The notes beneath the pieces were generated by a model. That model was not told where the DNA came from. It made no database searches and worked only from the letters and a program-made list of their open reading frames with translations. A stretch of 47,897 nucleotides of DNA from Sorangiineae bacterium NIC37A_2 (GTDB taxonomy: Bacteria > Myxococcota_A > Polyangia > Polyangiales > Polyangiaceae), in contig NASX01000038.1 of NCBI GenBank assembly GCA_002085155.1, positions 1 to 47,897 on the forward strand. Reading direction: 5' to 3'. Both the position numbers and the translations under genes were made by a program. Below are positions 16,450 through 23,541 of this stretch, piece after piece (within the stretch, counting starts at the first letter, position 1; each line of letters begins with the position of its first letter).

Positions 16450-16949
16450 CTATTTGCCTTTCTCGGACGCGCCCGGAGGCCGCTGCCCACGAGGGAAGAG
16501 TCGACAACCGGACGCGCTGGAGTTGATGGAACGATGATCCGAATGGAGCACCGCACTCATGGGATGCGCGAAGAGCGAGCATCCCGAGCGTCGGGCGAGT
16601 TAGAGAGATTCGCACGCTCCGTCAACTTGCGAAGTTACCCGATCGCTTGATTTGAGGAGCGCTTCTTTCGGGATGCATACGCGCGCTATCAAGCGCTTGG
16701 CATTGTCTCCGCCTCGATATAACTTGGGCGGTCGAGGTTTTGGTGAAATTGGGAAATGGTGATTCGATGGTGAGAGACAAAATCGTCCTTCCGGGTCGCC
16801 TGGGGTGGTCCCTCGGACGTAGTGTCTTCTCACGAATGAGGGCGCGGGCCTCTTGGGTCCAAGAACGCGCCTCTCGGGGCTAAAAAGGGGTCAAGAGGCA
16901 GCTGTGGCCTGGTCTCGATTGGGGCCAAAAACAGGAGTAAAACTCGCTC
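16450..16949. other. 500-bp divergent intergenic region
   Basis: I see no credible gene. A 77-codon minus-strand frame at 16600-16833 has atypical composition and no ribosome site. On the plus strand TTGGCA (16697-16702) and TATAAC (16718-16723), 15 bp apart, make a weak candidate promoter for the DUF4336-like gene. The segment around 16720-16790 is noticeably AT-richer than its surroundings. Confidence 0.35.
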
Positions 16950-17669
16950 ATGGCGAAGGCTCATGAAAGTTGGACTGTCCTAAAGCATGGCTCGCTCGAG
17001 CAATTGGCCGACAACCTGTGGTTCGTGTGGGGTTCTTTGCCCAACATGTCTCTGAAGCGGAACATGGTAGTCGTGCGTCTGCAGAGCGGAGAGCTCGTCC
17101 TCCATAACCCGATCGCTCTCGATGATGCTTCGATGAAGCAACTTGAGAGTCTCGGTGATCCCGCGCTGCTCGTCGCCCCGAGCGGGTACCATCGCCTCGA
17201 CTCGAAGGTCTATAAAGATCGCTATCCGAAAGCGAAGGTCATAGCTCCGCGCGGTTCGCGTAAACTTGTGGAAGAGGTTCTGCCCGTGGACCTAACGATG
17301 GATGAGTATTCGAGCGTCGACCCGAGCGTTCAGTTCGAGCGTCTCGAGGGCGTGGACGACAAAGAGGGCGTCATGCTGGTGCGATCGGGAGACGGGCTCA
17401 CCCTCGTCTTCAACGACGTGATCTTCAATATGGACAAGAAGACCGACTTTCTGGGCTATCTGTTCACGACGATCCTCGGCTCCGCGCCGGGTCCGCGGGT
17501 CTCCCGATTGACCAAGTGGACGATCATCAAAGACAAGAGCGCCGTCCGCGCTCAGCTGGAGCGGTACGCGTCTCGAGAAGACCTGGTGCGGATGATCGTT
17601 GCGCACGAGAAGGTCGCAAGCGGCCCCGACGCCCGAGCGGCTCTCCGACAAGCGATGACCTATCTCTAA
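16950..17669 (+). CDS. DUF4336-like protein (degenerate metallo-beta-lactamase fold)
   Basis: 239 residues. The opening LADNLWFVWGSLPNMSLKRNMVVVRLQSGELVLHNPIAL and the ALLVAPSGYHRLDSKVYKDRYP segment resemble DUF4336 proteins, which derive from the metallo-beta-lactamase fold. The HxHxDH metal motif is absent; only isolated His residues (HNP, GYHRLD) remain, so hydrolase activity is doubtful. No signal peptide; probably cytosolic. The start has AGGAG about 12 nt upstream, a little far. The gene stands alone, converging on the CDF exporter gene, and nothing around it hints at a pathway. Confidence 0.7.
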   Translation: MAKAHESWTVLKHGSLEQLADNLWFVWGSLPNMSLKRNMVVVRLQSGELVLHNPIALDDASMKQLESLGDPALLVAPSGYHRLDSKVYKDRYPKAKVIAPRGSRKLVEEVLPVDLTMDEYSSVDPSVQFERLEGVDDKEGVMLVRSGDGLTLVFNDVIFNMDKKTDFLGYLFTTILGSAPGPRVSRLTKWTIIKDKSAVRAQLERYASREDLVRMIVAHEKVASGPDARAALRQAMTYL

Positions 17670-17754
17670 AGAGCCTTTCCGCGGACGCTCGACCGGGCGA
17701 GGCCCTACGCGCCGCGGAGCCTTCCTGCGGGGCGCCCTCAGGTCGCGGGCACGT

Positions 17755-18732
17755 TCAGCTCGCGGCGGGGCTGCCCGTGGGGCTCCGCACTTCAATCGTC
17801 AGGTGAGCGAGGGCGAAGCGCTTGAGCTGAGCTCGGTAGACCTCGGGGTCTCGGGGAGTCTTTGACTCGACCGTCGCGATACAGCTCATCTTCGCTCCGC
17901 CGAGGGACCAGACGTGCAGATCGTGGACGCGCACGTCGTCGACCTGCTCGAGGGAACGCCGAATCTCTTGTTCGAGGGGCGCGATGGAAGTCGCGTCGAG
18001 GAGCTCGAGAGCAGCGTGGCGGGCGAGGCTGACTGCCCAGACCACAATCAGCACGCCGCCGACGATTCCCGTAATGGGATCGAGCCAGAGCCAGCCGTAA
18101 TAACGCCCGGCCAAGAGCGCTGCGATGGCGAGCACGCTCGTCAAGGCATCAGCGATGACATGAAGGAGGGCGGCGCGGTGATTGTGATCGTGGCCATGGC
18201 CGTGATGTTGACCGTGGCCATGCCCCTCGCTGTGGGACTCGTGCTCATGGCCGTGCTCATGGTCGTGACCGTCATCGTGACTGTGCAGGAGCAGGGCGCT
18301 CACGAGGTTCACGACGAGCCCGAGCACGGCGACGGGGAGTGAGCTCGCGAAATCGATGTCCTCGGGGGAGATGAGCCGCTCGATGGACTCGAAGGCCATC
18401 GTGAGGGCGACGAAGCCGAGCGCTACCGCGCTCGTGTAGCCCCCGAGCGCGCGCACCTTTCCGGTGCCAAAAGCGAAAGCGGGATGGAGCGCGAAGCGCC
18501 GCGAGAACCAATAGGTCAGGCTGGCGAGGCCGAGCGCCCCGACGTGCGTGGCCATGTGCCAGCCATCGGCGAGCAGCGCCATTGAGCCTGTCGCGTATCC
18601 AAAGGCGATCTCGATGACCATCATCACGGCGGTCAAAAGGACCACCCAGAGCACCCCCCGTTCCCGTCTCGTGGGCGGAGACGGTACGCGAATCGAACAA
18701 TCTTCTCTCGGTTCGCGGTCGGTTTCGGGCAT
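17755..18732 (-). CDS. CDF-family metal cation exporter, DmeF-like
   Basis: 325 residues from the ATG at 18732, which has GAGAGAAG directly upstream; two earlier in-frame ATGs lack this. Six transmembrane helices are visible. The metal site of helix 2 is HMATH (within LADGWHMATHVGALG) and of helix 5 HVIAD, the pattern of the DmeF Co/Ni group rather than the D/H-x-x-x-D of zinc exporters. Between helices 4 and 5 lies a loop with about 17 His residues mixed with Asp, Glu and Gly, a probable metal-binding loop. The C-terminal domain (VDDVRVHDLHVWSLG) is the usual cytosolic dimer module. It exports divalent metal, probably Co2+ or Ni2+, in exchange for protons. No regulator is adjacent. Confidence 0.88.
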   Translation of the reverse strand: MPETDREPREDCSIRVPSPPTRRERGVLWVVLLTAVMMVIEIAFGYATGSMALLADGWHMATHVGALGLASLTYWFSRRFALHPAFAFGTGKVRALGGYTSAVALGFVALTMAFESIERLISPEDIDFASSLPVAVLGLVVNLVSALLLHSHDDGHDHEHGHEHESHSEGHGHGQHHGHGHDHNHRAALLHVIADALTSVLAIAALLAGRYYGWLWLDPITGIVGGVLIVVWAVSLARHAALELLDATSIAPLEQEIRRSLEQVDDVRVHDLHVWSLGGAKMSCIATVESKTPRDPEVYRAQLKRFALAHLTIEVRSPTGSPAAS

Positions 18733-18950
18733 CGCTTCTCTCAGCATACCACCCCGGCGGAGTTCGCAAAAAAAGGCCAAGACGCGCGCCCGAGGTGGGG
18801 AAAACGCGCTGGCCCGAACGATCCGTCGATTTCATCGAAATCGTGCCCCTCGTCTCTCGGGCGCCGCGCGAGTACGACACTCCGAGCGCGCGGGCAAAGC
18901 GGGAGGCAGGTCTGCCGCACCGGACTTCGCGCTCGGGAGAGGAGATAGAG

Positions 18951-19889
18951 ATGTCATACGATGTGGCGATCATTGGAGGAGGCCCGGCAGGGCTTTCGGC
19001 GGCGCTGGCGCTGGGCCGCATGAGGAGAAGGGTTTTTCTTTGCGACTCGGGTCGGCGCAGGAACGCCCGCGCCGTCGAGATTCACAATTTTGTCACTCGA
19101 GACGGCACGCCGCCGGAAGAATTTCGGCGGATCGCGCGAGCAGAGCTCGAGGCCTATCCGAACGTGACGGTGCGCGACGTGCAGATCGATCGGATCGCGG
19201 GGAGCCAAGGAAGCTTCGCTTTGACCTCTGGGGAGGAGACCCTGAGAGCTCGGCGCATCCTCCTCTGCGCTGGAATGGTCGATGAGATGCTTCCGATCGA
19301 GGGATTCAAGGAGCTCTGGGGGCACGCGATCTTCCAGTGCCCCTATTGTCACGGCTGGGAGGTCAAAGAACGGACCTGGGGTTACCTCTTGCGGGCGGAA
19401 AATCTCGGGCACTTCTTGCCCTTCGTGCTCCAGCTGCGCGGCCTCGCGAGGGACGTCTGTGTGTTTCAGGAGGCGGAGTTCGAGCTGCCTGCTGAAGCCG
19501 TGGCGACTTTGAGAGGGGCCGGGGTACGTATCTTTGAGAGTCCCGTTCTGCGACTGGTCGGCAAAGATGAGCAGCTCGAAGCGGTTCTTCTCGCGGATGG
19601 AACGCGTGTCCCTTGTGAGATCTTCTACGCGCACCCGCCACAAAAGCAGGTCTCGCTTGTCGCTTCTCTTGGACTCGAGCTCGACGAAAGTGGCTTCGTA
19701 CGCGTCGATCCCATGACTCGCGAGACGTCGCGTCCGGGCATCTACGCCGCGGGCGATCTGACCACGCGTATGCAAGGGGCCATCATCGCAGCTGCAAGCG
19801 CGATGCAGGCCTCCGCCGTGCTCAACGTAGATGTCACCGCCGAGCTCTTGCGCGAGGGGGCGCTACCTACCGATACGGGGGATCGATGA
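18951..19889 (+). CDS. NAD(P)/FAD-dependent oxidoreductase, thioredoxin-reductase-like
   Basis: 312 residues from the ATG preceded by GGGAGAGGAG; longer upstream frames are Arg-rich and have no such site. The FAD-binding GGGPAGLSAA motif is at residues 9-18. CPYC within FQCPYCHGWEVKE is the redox-active disulfide position of TrxB-type enzymes, and GIYAAGDLTT near the end is the second FAD motif. The NAD(P) loop in the middle (usually GxGxxA) is poorly conserved: only WGYLLRAENLGHF is seen, so the enzyme may accept another electron donor. Length is normal. It converges on the AraC-type regulator 21 nt away. Its substrate cannot be named. Confidence 0.85.
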   Translation: MSYDVAIIGGGPAGLSAALALGRMRRRVFLCDSGRRRNARAVEIHNFVTRDGTPPEEFRRIARAELEAYPNVTVRDVQIDRIAGSQGSFALTSGEETLRARRILLCAGMVDEMLPIEGFKELWGHAIFQCPYCHGWEVKERTWGYLLRAENLGHFLPFVLQLRGLARDVCVFQEAEFELPAEAVATLRGAGVRIFESPVLRLVGKDEQLEAVLLADGTRVPCEIFYAHPPQKQVSLVASLGLELDESGFVRVDPMTRETSRPGIYAAGDLTTRMQGAIIAAASAMQASAVLNVDVTAELLREGALPTDTGDR

Positions 19890-19910
19890 GGAATCAGCCG
19901 CTGGTCAAAC

Positions 19911-20840
19911 TCAGCCTTCGCTCGAAGATGCGCGCGCCGCGCTCGCCGACTCCGCAATTGGCCTCGAGCTCCTCGAAGAGCGGCCGAGGGGCTCGGCCGG
20001 GGCCTTCGCCTTGCCCTGGGCGCGGGCTCGATAGGCGCTCGGAGTGACGCCGTGGACGCGGCGAAACATACGGATGAAGTGGTTCGGGTCGGCGTAACCG
20101 ACGCGCTCAGCGATGATGTCGATTCGCTCATCGGTATGGAGAAGTCGGCGCCGCGCTTCTGTGAGGCGACCCGAGATGATCCACTCGAGCACAGTCTTAC
20201 CCGTGGCCTGTTTGACCGTTGTCGCGACGTGCGCAGGGGACCTTTCGAGGGCGTTCGCGACGTCACGGAGCGAGATCGGCTCGAGGCAATTCTCTTCGAT
20301 GAAGCGAAGCGCGCGACTGGTGAGGGAGGGACTGAGCTGCGCCGCGGCGCCCATTTCCTTACAGTTCGCGCGGGAGACCTCGGTGAGGATGAGCGTCAGG
20401 AGGCTCTGGGCCGCGAGCTCCGCGTGACGCGCGCCCGAGCGGGTGGTCTCGCGCTCCAGCTCAGCGCAGAGCCGATGGAGAGGTTCTTGACGATCGGGCG
20501 TGATTCGCAAAATCGGGGAGGCGCCGAAACTGACGCGGGTGAAGGGGGTGAGGAGCCCTTCCAGGCCTCCGTGTCCGAAGCACGCTGGCGCAAACCGGAT
20601 GCCCCAGGCCTCGGGGCTTTGGCCTTCGATGAGGCGGTGACGCTCGCCGCTCGGGATGACAAAGACATCACCTGCTTCCATTGAGTGTCGCCCGCGCTGC
20701 TGGAGAACTCCGCGGCCGCCCGTCATGAACCCGAGGACCGCGAACTCATGGACGGCAAGGGGGCCAACGCCGCGAGCGGGAACGAGGACTTGGTAGCTGG
20801 CGCGGATGGAGCCGAGGGGGGCAGAAGGAACAGGGGCCAT
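19911..20840 (-). CDS. AraC-family transcriptional regulator with cupin-like sensor domain
   Basis: 309 residues. The first 150 include a cupin-like region (GRGVLQQRGRHSMEAGDVFVIPSGERHRL) of the AraC ligand-binding type. Residues about 180-285 carry two helix-turn-helix motifs: ISLRDVANALERSPAHVATTVKQ and IDIIAERVGYADPNHFIRMFRRVHGVTPSAYR, with the conserved end motif GVTPSAYR. The last 25 residues are a Lys/Ala/Ser-rich tail. It is convergent with the flavoprotein and directly upstream of, but not coupled to, the four-helix membrane gene. Its effector and targets are unknown. Confidence 0.9.
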   Translation of the reverse strand: MAPVPSAPLGSIRASYQVLVPARGVGPLAVHEFAVLGFMTGGRGVLQQRGRHSMEAGDVFVIPSGERHRLIEGQSPEAWGIRFAPACFGHGGLEGLLTPFTRVSFGASPILRITPDRQEPLHRLCAELERETTRSGARHAELAAQSLLTLILTEVSRANCKEMGAAAQLSPSLTSRALRFIEENCLEPISLRDVANALERSPAHVATTVKQATGKTVLEWIISGRLTEARRRLLHTDERIDIIAERVGYADPNHFIRMFRRVHGVTPSAYRARAQGKAKAPAEPLGRSSRSSRPIAESASAARASSSEG

Positions 20841-20920
20841 GGCGTCTCATCCATAGAACGCCGCTCGGGGCCCGAATGCAATCGGGTTGCGAAAAGGAAG
20901 GAGCCACTCTCGCGGCGCCG

Positions 20921-21331
20921 CTACGGGGCCTGACGAAGAAGACCCACGCCTGTCGTGACGGTCGCGAAGATCACGAGCAGAGCGCCGAGATAGAGGAGCA
21001 CCGACAGGGCGGGTAGGTGCGCCAGGCCGAAGAATCCTCCGGACAGGAGCACGGCGGCTGCTGGTGCGGCGATGCGCGCTGCGAGACGCAACTCGGGCGA
21101 CAATGTCGAGTGCTCGAGGGCCATCTGCAGGATCAGGGAAAGGAGGAGGAGGACTCCGGCGTGGGCGTGGCCGGCTCGGTAGAGCGCGGCCTGGGCGGCG
21201 GTGAGCGAGGAGGGGCCCGGGAGGCCGGCGCTTCCGCCCGTGACGACGCCGAGCAGGGTCAGGCCGCCGTAGACGATGGTCGGGACGGTCAGCAGGGTGA
21301 TTCCGAGGAAGAGTCGAGTCTGGTGGTGCAT
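20921..21331 (-). CDS. small four-helix membrane protein under TetR-type operator control
   Basis: 136 residues from the ATG at 21331, preceded by AGGAG at 7 nt; a longer frame upstream would cover the promoter. Four hydrophobic helices are visible at about 5-27, 45-66, 78-100 and 104-130. The second begins with YRAGHAHAGVLLLL, containing a His-Ala-His that could bind metal or haem. I do not recognise a characterised family. Upstream on its strand, TTGACA and TAGACA stand 17 bp apart and each lies within a palindromic operator (see the regulatory entry), so expression is probably repressed by the TetR protein encoded at 22906-23511. Confidence 0.75.
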   Translation of the reverse strand: MHHQTRLFLGITLLTVPTIVYGGLTLLGVVTGGSAGLPGPSSLTAAQAALYRAGHAHAGVLLLLSLILQMALEHSTLSPELRLAARIAAPAAAVLLSGGFFGLAHLPALSVLLYLGALLVIFATVTTGVGLLRQAP

Positions 21332-21345
21332 GTGGTGTCTCCTGA

Positions 21346-21383
21346 CTTGACAGTGTCTATCTTGGCGGCTTGACACTGTCAAG
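21346..21383 (-). promoter_or_regulatory. promoter with two TetR-type operators, TTGACAnTGTCAA
   Basis: Site B at 21369-21383 is cttgacactgtcaag, a perfect inverted repeat with 7-bp arms around one base. Site A at 21346-21360 is cttgacagtgtctat, same core with a degenerate right arm. Their centres are 23 bp apart. Read toward the membrane gene, the -35 box TTGACA falls in site B and the -10 box TAGACA in site A, spaced by 17 bp, and AGGAG plus ATG follow. Repressor binding would therefore block this promoter directly. The same palindrome occurs before the TetR gene. Confidence 0.8.
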
Positions 21384-21450
21384 TGGCGGTGGCTGGACGA
21401 GCCGGCCGGTGGGAACACGGCGAGACGCAAGAGGGCTTGCGCATGAGGGA

Positions 21451-21492
21451 CGACGGCTCGCGCTTGAGGGGGGCGACGGCTCGCGCTCGAGG
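21451..21492. repeat. imperfect 19-bp direct repeat, 23-bp period
   Basis: The sequences at 21451-21469 and 21474-21492 read cgacggctcgcgcttgagg and cgacggctcgcgctcgagg, differing at one base. They lie between the TetR-type operators and the start of the second esterase. A 15-bp palindrome, cgaggcgacgcctcg, at 21488-21502 overlaps the second copy. Both could be regulatory sites or leader-RNA structure; the role is unknown. Confidence 0.6.
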
Positions 21493-21588
21493 CGACGCCT
21501 CGCGTCGCAGCGCTAGAAAATTTCCAGAAAACAGGGGGGAAATTGTCGCTTGTCGTTCAGTGAGGACGGAACTACGATCCGGCCTTCT

Positions 21589-22704
21589 ATGCGCCGCTCT
21601 CCTTTCCGCTATTTTGTCGCTTTCGCCGTTTCGGCGCTTCCTTTGGCCCTCGCTTGTTCTCAGGGTCTCGAGCCCGGAGAAGAACAAGGATCGGGCGGAG
21701 GGGATCCGGGAGTGGGCGGTGTTGCGAGTGGCGGCGGCCCGAGTGGCGGCGCTCCGAATGGTGGGCCGAGCGGCGGCGCAGCTTCCGGCGGTGCTTCTGC
21801 GGGCGGCAGTTCGGCCGGGGGGTCGACGACCGGTGGCAGCTCGGCCGGCGGCTCAGCCGCAGGAGGCGCGTCGACTTCTGATGGTGGTGCGCCCACGACG
21901 ACGGGCGGTACCGGATCCGGAGGGAGTGACACGGGAACCGGCGGCAGTGGCGATGGCGGAGACAAACCGCCAGTCAAGCCCAGCGCCGGCTGCAGCAAGG
22001 GCCAACAAACCTTCACCGTCTCGAACGCCAAGGTCGGTTATCCTCAGGGCTACGATGGCTCGAAACCCTATCCCGTAGTCTTCGCCTTCCACGCTGCAGG
22101 GAACAACAACACGCAGCTCGAGAACCACTTCGGCAACACCGCGGTCGGTCAGAAGAACGTCATGATCTATCTGCAAGCCTCCGGAAGCGGCTGGAATTTC
22201 CAGCAAGATCGGAGCCGCTATGAAACCGCTTACCAGCAGGTCCTCGAGAACGGGTGCGTGGACGAGAACCGGGTGGCGGCTCTCGGACACAGCTCCGGTG
22301 CTCAGATGATCGTGCAGCTCCTCTGCGCAGGCGTGAAGGACTTCGACGCCGTGGTGCCGATCGCCTCCTCTGTTTACTGCAACAAATGGGACCCCGTCCC
22401 GGCTCTCGTCATCCACGGTCTGAACGATCAGGAGCGCTGCGCTTACGGTCTTGACGATTGTGACGGTCGCAAGGACATCGTCCCCTACCGCACGAGCAAC
22501 AGCTGCACTGAGACCAAGGTCGACACCGATCTCAAGGTCGGCACTAAGTGTGGCGGGAACATCGATCCGGGCTGCAAGGAGTTCGAAGGCTGCGGTGAGC
22601 CGACCTACTTTTGCAATCACAACGATCCCCAGTACAGCAACACGAACCACGGTATCCCGTGCTTCGCGGTCGACGTGATCGACGACTTCCTCAGCCGACT
22701 CTGA
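21589..22704 (+). CDS. second tethered lipoprotein esterase, PHB-depolymerase-like
   Basis: 371 residues from the ATG at 21589, chosen because MRRSPFRYFVAFAVSALPLALAC forms a lipoprotein signal with Cys23; an upstream ATG would push the signal inward. Residues about 30-125 are a Gly/Ser/Ala/Thr tether of GGSSAGGST-like units. The hydrolase domain has the nucleophile elbow GHSSG with Ser235, a probable acid Asp280 (VIHGLND) and a His in NTNHG (His354). Twelve or so Cys residues suggest disulfides in the exported domain. It resembles the esterase at 3521-4807 in layout but has a Ser-richer tether and a shorter domain. It is divergent from the operator-controlled membrane gene. Substrate unknown; extracellular esters are likely. 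Confidence 0.85.
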   Translation: MRRSPFRYFVAFAVSALPLALACSQGLEPGEEQGSGGGDPGVGGVASGGGPSGGAPNGGPSGGAASGGASAGGSSAGGSTTGGSSAGGSAAGGASTSDGGAPTTTGGTGSGGSDTGTGGSGDGGDKPPVKPSAGCSKGQQTFTVSNAKVGYPQGYDGSKPYPVVFAFHAAGNNNTQLENHFGNTAVGQKNVMIYLQASGSGWNFQQDRSRYETAYQQVLENGCVDENRVAALGHSSGAQMIVQLLCAGVKDFDAVVPIASSVYCNKWDPVPALVIHGLNDQERCAYGLDDCDGRKDIVPYRTSNSCTETKVDTDLKVGTKCGGNIDPGCKEFEGCGEPTYFCNHNDPQYSNTNHGIPCFAVDVIDDFLSRL

Positions 22705-22729
22705 GACGTTCGTCTTTCGGAAGCGATGA

Positions 22730-22789
22730 GGAGCCCGCAGGGCTCCGCCTTTGACCTCACGGAGCTCCGAGCACAGTGCTCGGGGCTCC
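22730..22789 (+). terminator. paired hairpins after the second esterase
   Basis: The first hairpin (22730-22746) is GGAGCCC-GCA-GGGCTCC followed by GCCTTTG. The second (22761-22789) is a 13-bp stem with one G-T pair around CAG, starting GGAGCTCCGAGCA. They lie 26-85 nt after the stop codon. Tails are only weakly T-rich, so termination is likely but not certain. Confidence 0.6.
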
Positions 22790-22878
22790 GGTCGCTTTGT
22801 GGCTCGGAGTCTCGCGCGTGAGGATTCGGCAGCTGGCCCTGCTCGGGAGAGCCTTGCGGCGAATGCCATCGGCATTCA

Positions 22879-22893
22879 CTTGACAGTGTCAGG
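22879..22893 (+). promoter_or_regulatory. TetR-type operator before the tetR gene
   Basis: The site cttgacagtgtcagg has the same core as the two operators at 21346-21383, with one mismatch between its arms. It ends 12 nt before the TetR start codon, overlapping the likely ribosome site AGG, so it fits an autorepression operator. A separate inverted repeat, GAATGCC-ATC-GGCATTC, stands just upstream at 22861-22877. Confidence 0.75.
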
Positions 22894-22905
22894 TATCCCC
22901 CAAAG

Positions 22906-23511
22906 ATGCCAGCCATGGAGACCGACGCGCGCACCCGCATTCTCGACGCCGCAGTCGCATTGCTCGAGACAGAAGGCCTCGCCGCGCTCAGCATGCGGGA
23001 GGTCGCGCGTCGAGCCGGCCTCAGCCACCAAGCTCCCTATCATCACTTCGGAGATCGCGAGGCGATCCTCGCGGCTCTTGTCGAGATTGGATTTCGGGAA
23101 CTCGAGGCGGCGCTCGCCGCCCATCGAGGGGCCTCCTGCCTCGAGGAGCGCCTTTTGGGACAAGGGCTCGCTTACGTGACCTTTGCCTTGCGCCGGCCTG
23201 CTCACTTTCGCCTCATGTTTCGCCCGGAGCTCGTCCAAGTCGGAAAGTTCCCCGCCGCCGAGGAGGCTGCGGGAGGAGCTTTCTCCGAGCTCGAGGCCAT
23301 GGTTGTCGCTATCCGTCCGAGCCTCGGCTGTCACGTCGAAAGCGATCCTCTGATATCCCTCCATTGGTCGCTGGTGCACGGTCTCGCGCAGCTTCTCCTC
23401 GACGGCCCCTTGGGCGCGCGCTTTCCGAGCGTGGAGGCTCGCCTCGCTCACGCAGAGGCGGTCCTTCGAGCCCACGCGCTCCTGATCTTGGGGGGGCGTC
23501 TGGTTCGCTGA
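22906..23511 (+). CDS. TetR-family repressor with WHG-type C-terminal domain
   Basis: 201 residues from the first ATG; a second ATG three codons later is equally plausible because neither has a strong Shine-Dalgarno. Residues about 8-55 form the DNA-binding domain (TRILDAAVALLETEGLAALSMREVARRAGLSHQAPYHHFGDREAIL). The C-terminal part with GLAYVTFALRRPAHFRLMFRPELV matches the TetR_C_WHG ligand domain. An operator-like palindrome sits in its own leader and two copies control a membrane gene 1.5 kb away, so it is probably the autoregulated repressor of a small local regulon. The inducer is unknown. Confidence 0.9.
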   Translation: MPAMETDARTRILDAAVALLETEGLAALSMREVARRAGLSHQAPYHHFGDREAILAALVEIGFRELEAALAAHRGASCLEERLLGQGLAYVTFALRRPAHFRLMFRPELVQVGKFPAAEEAAGGAFSELEAMVVAIRPSLGCHVESDPLISLHWSLVHGLAQLLLDGPLGARFPSVEARLAHAEAVLRAHALLILGGRLVR

Positions 23512-23541
23512 GGCTCGAGGCCGCTCGCAGCTGGGCGACGG

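Noticed and set aside
16600-16833. 77-codon minus-strand frame in the 500-bp intergenic region
   Set aside because: No start context or conserved pattern; composition unlike neighbouring genes.
18181-18300. Dense GTG/CAT triplets considered as a microsatellite
   Set aside because: They encode the His-rich loop of the CDF exporter, a known feature of that family.
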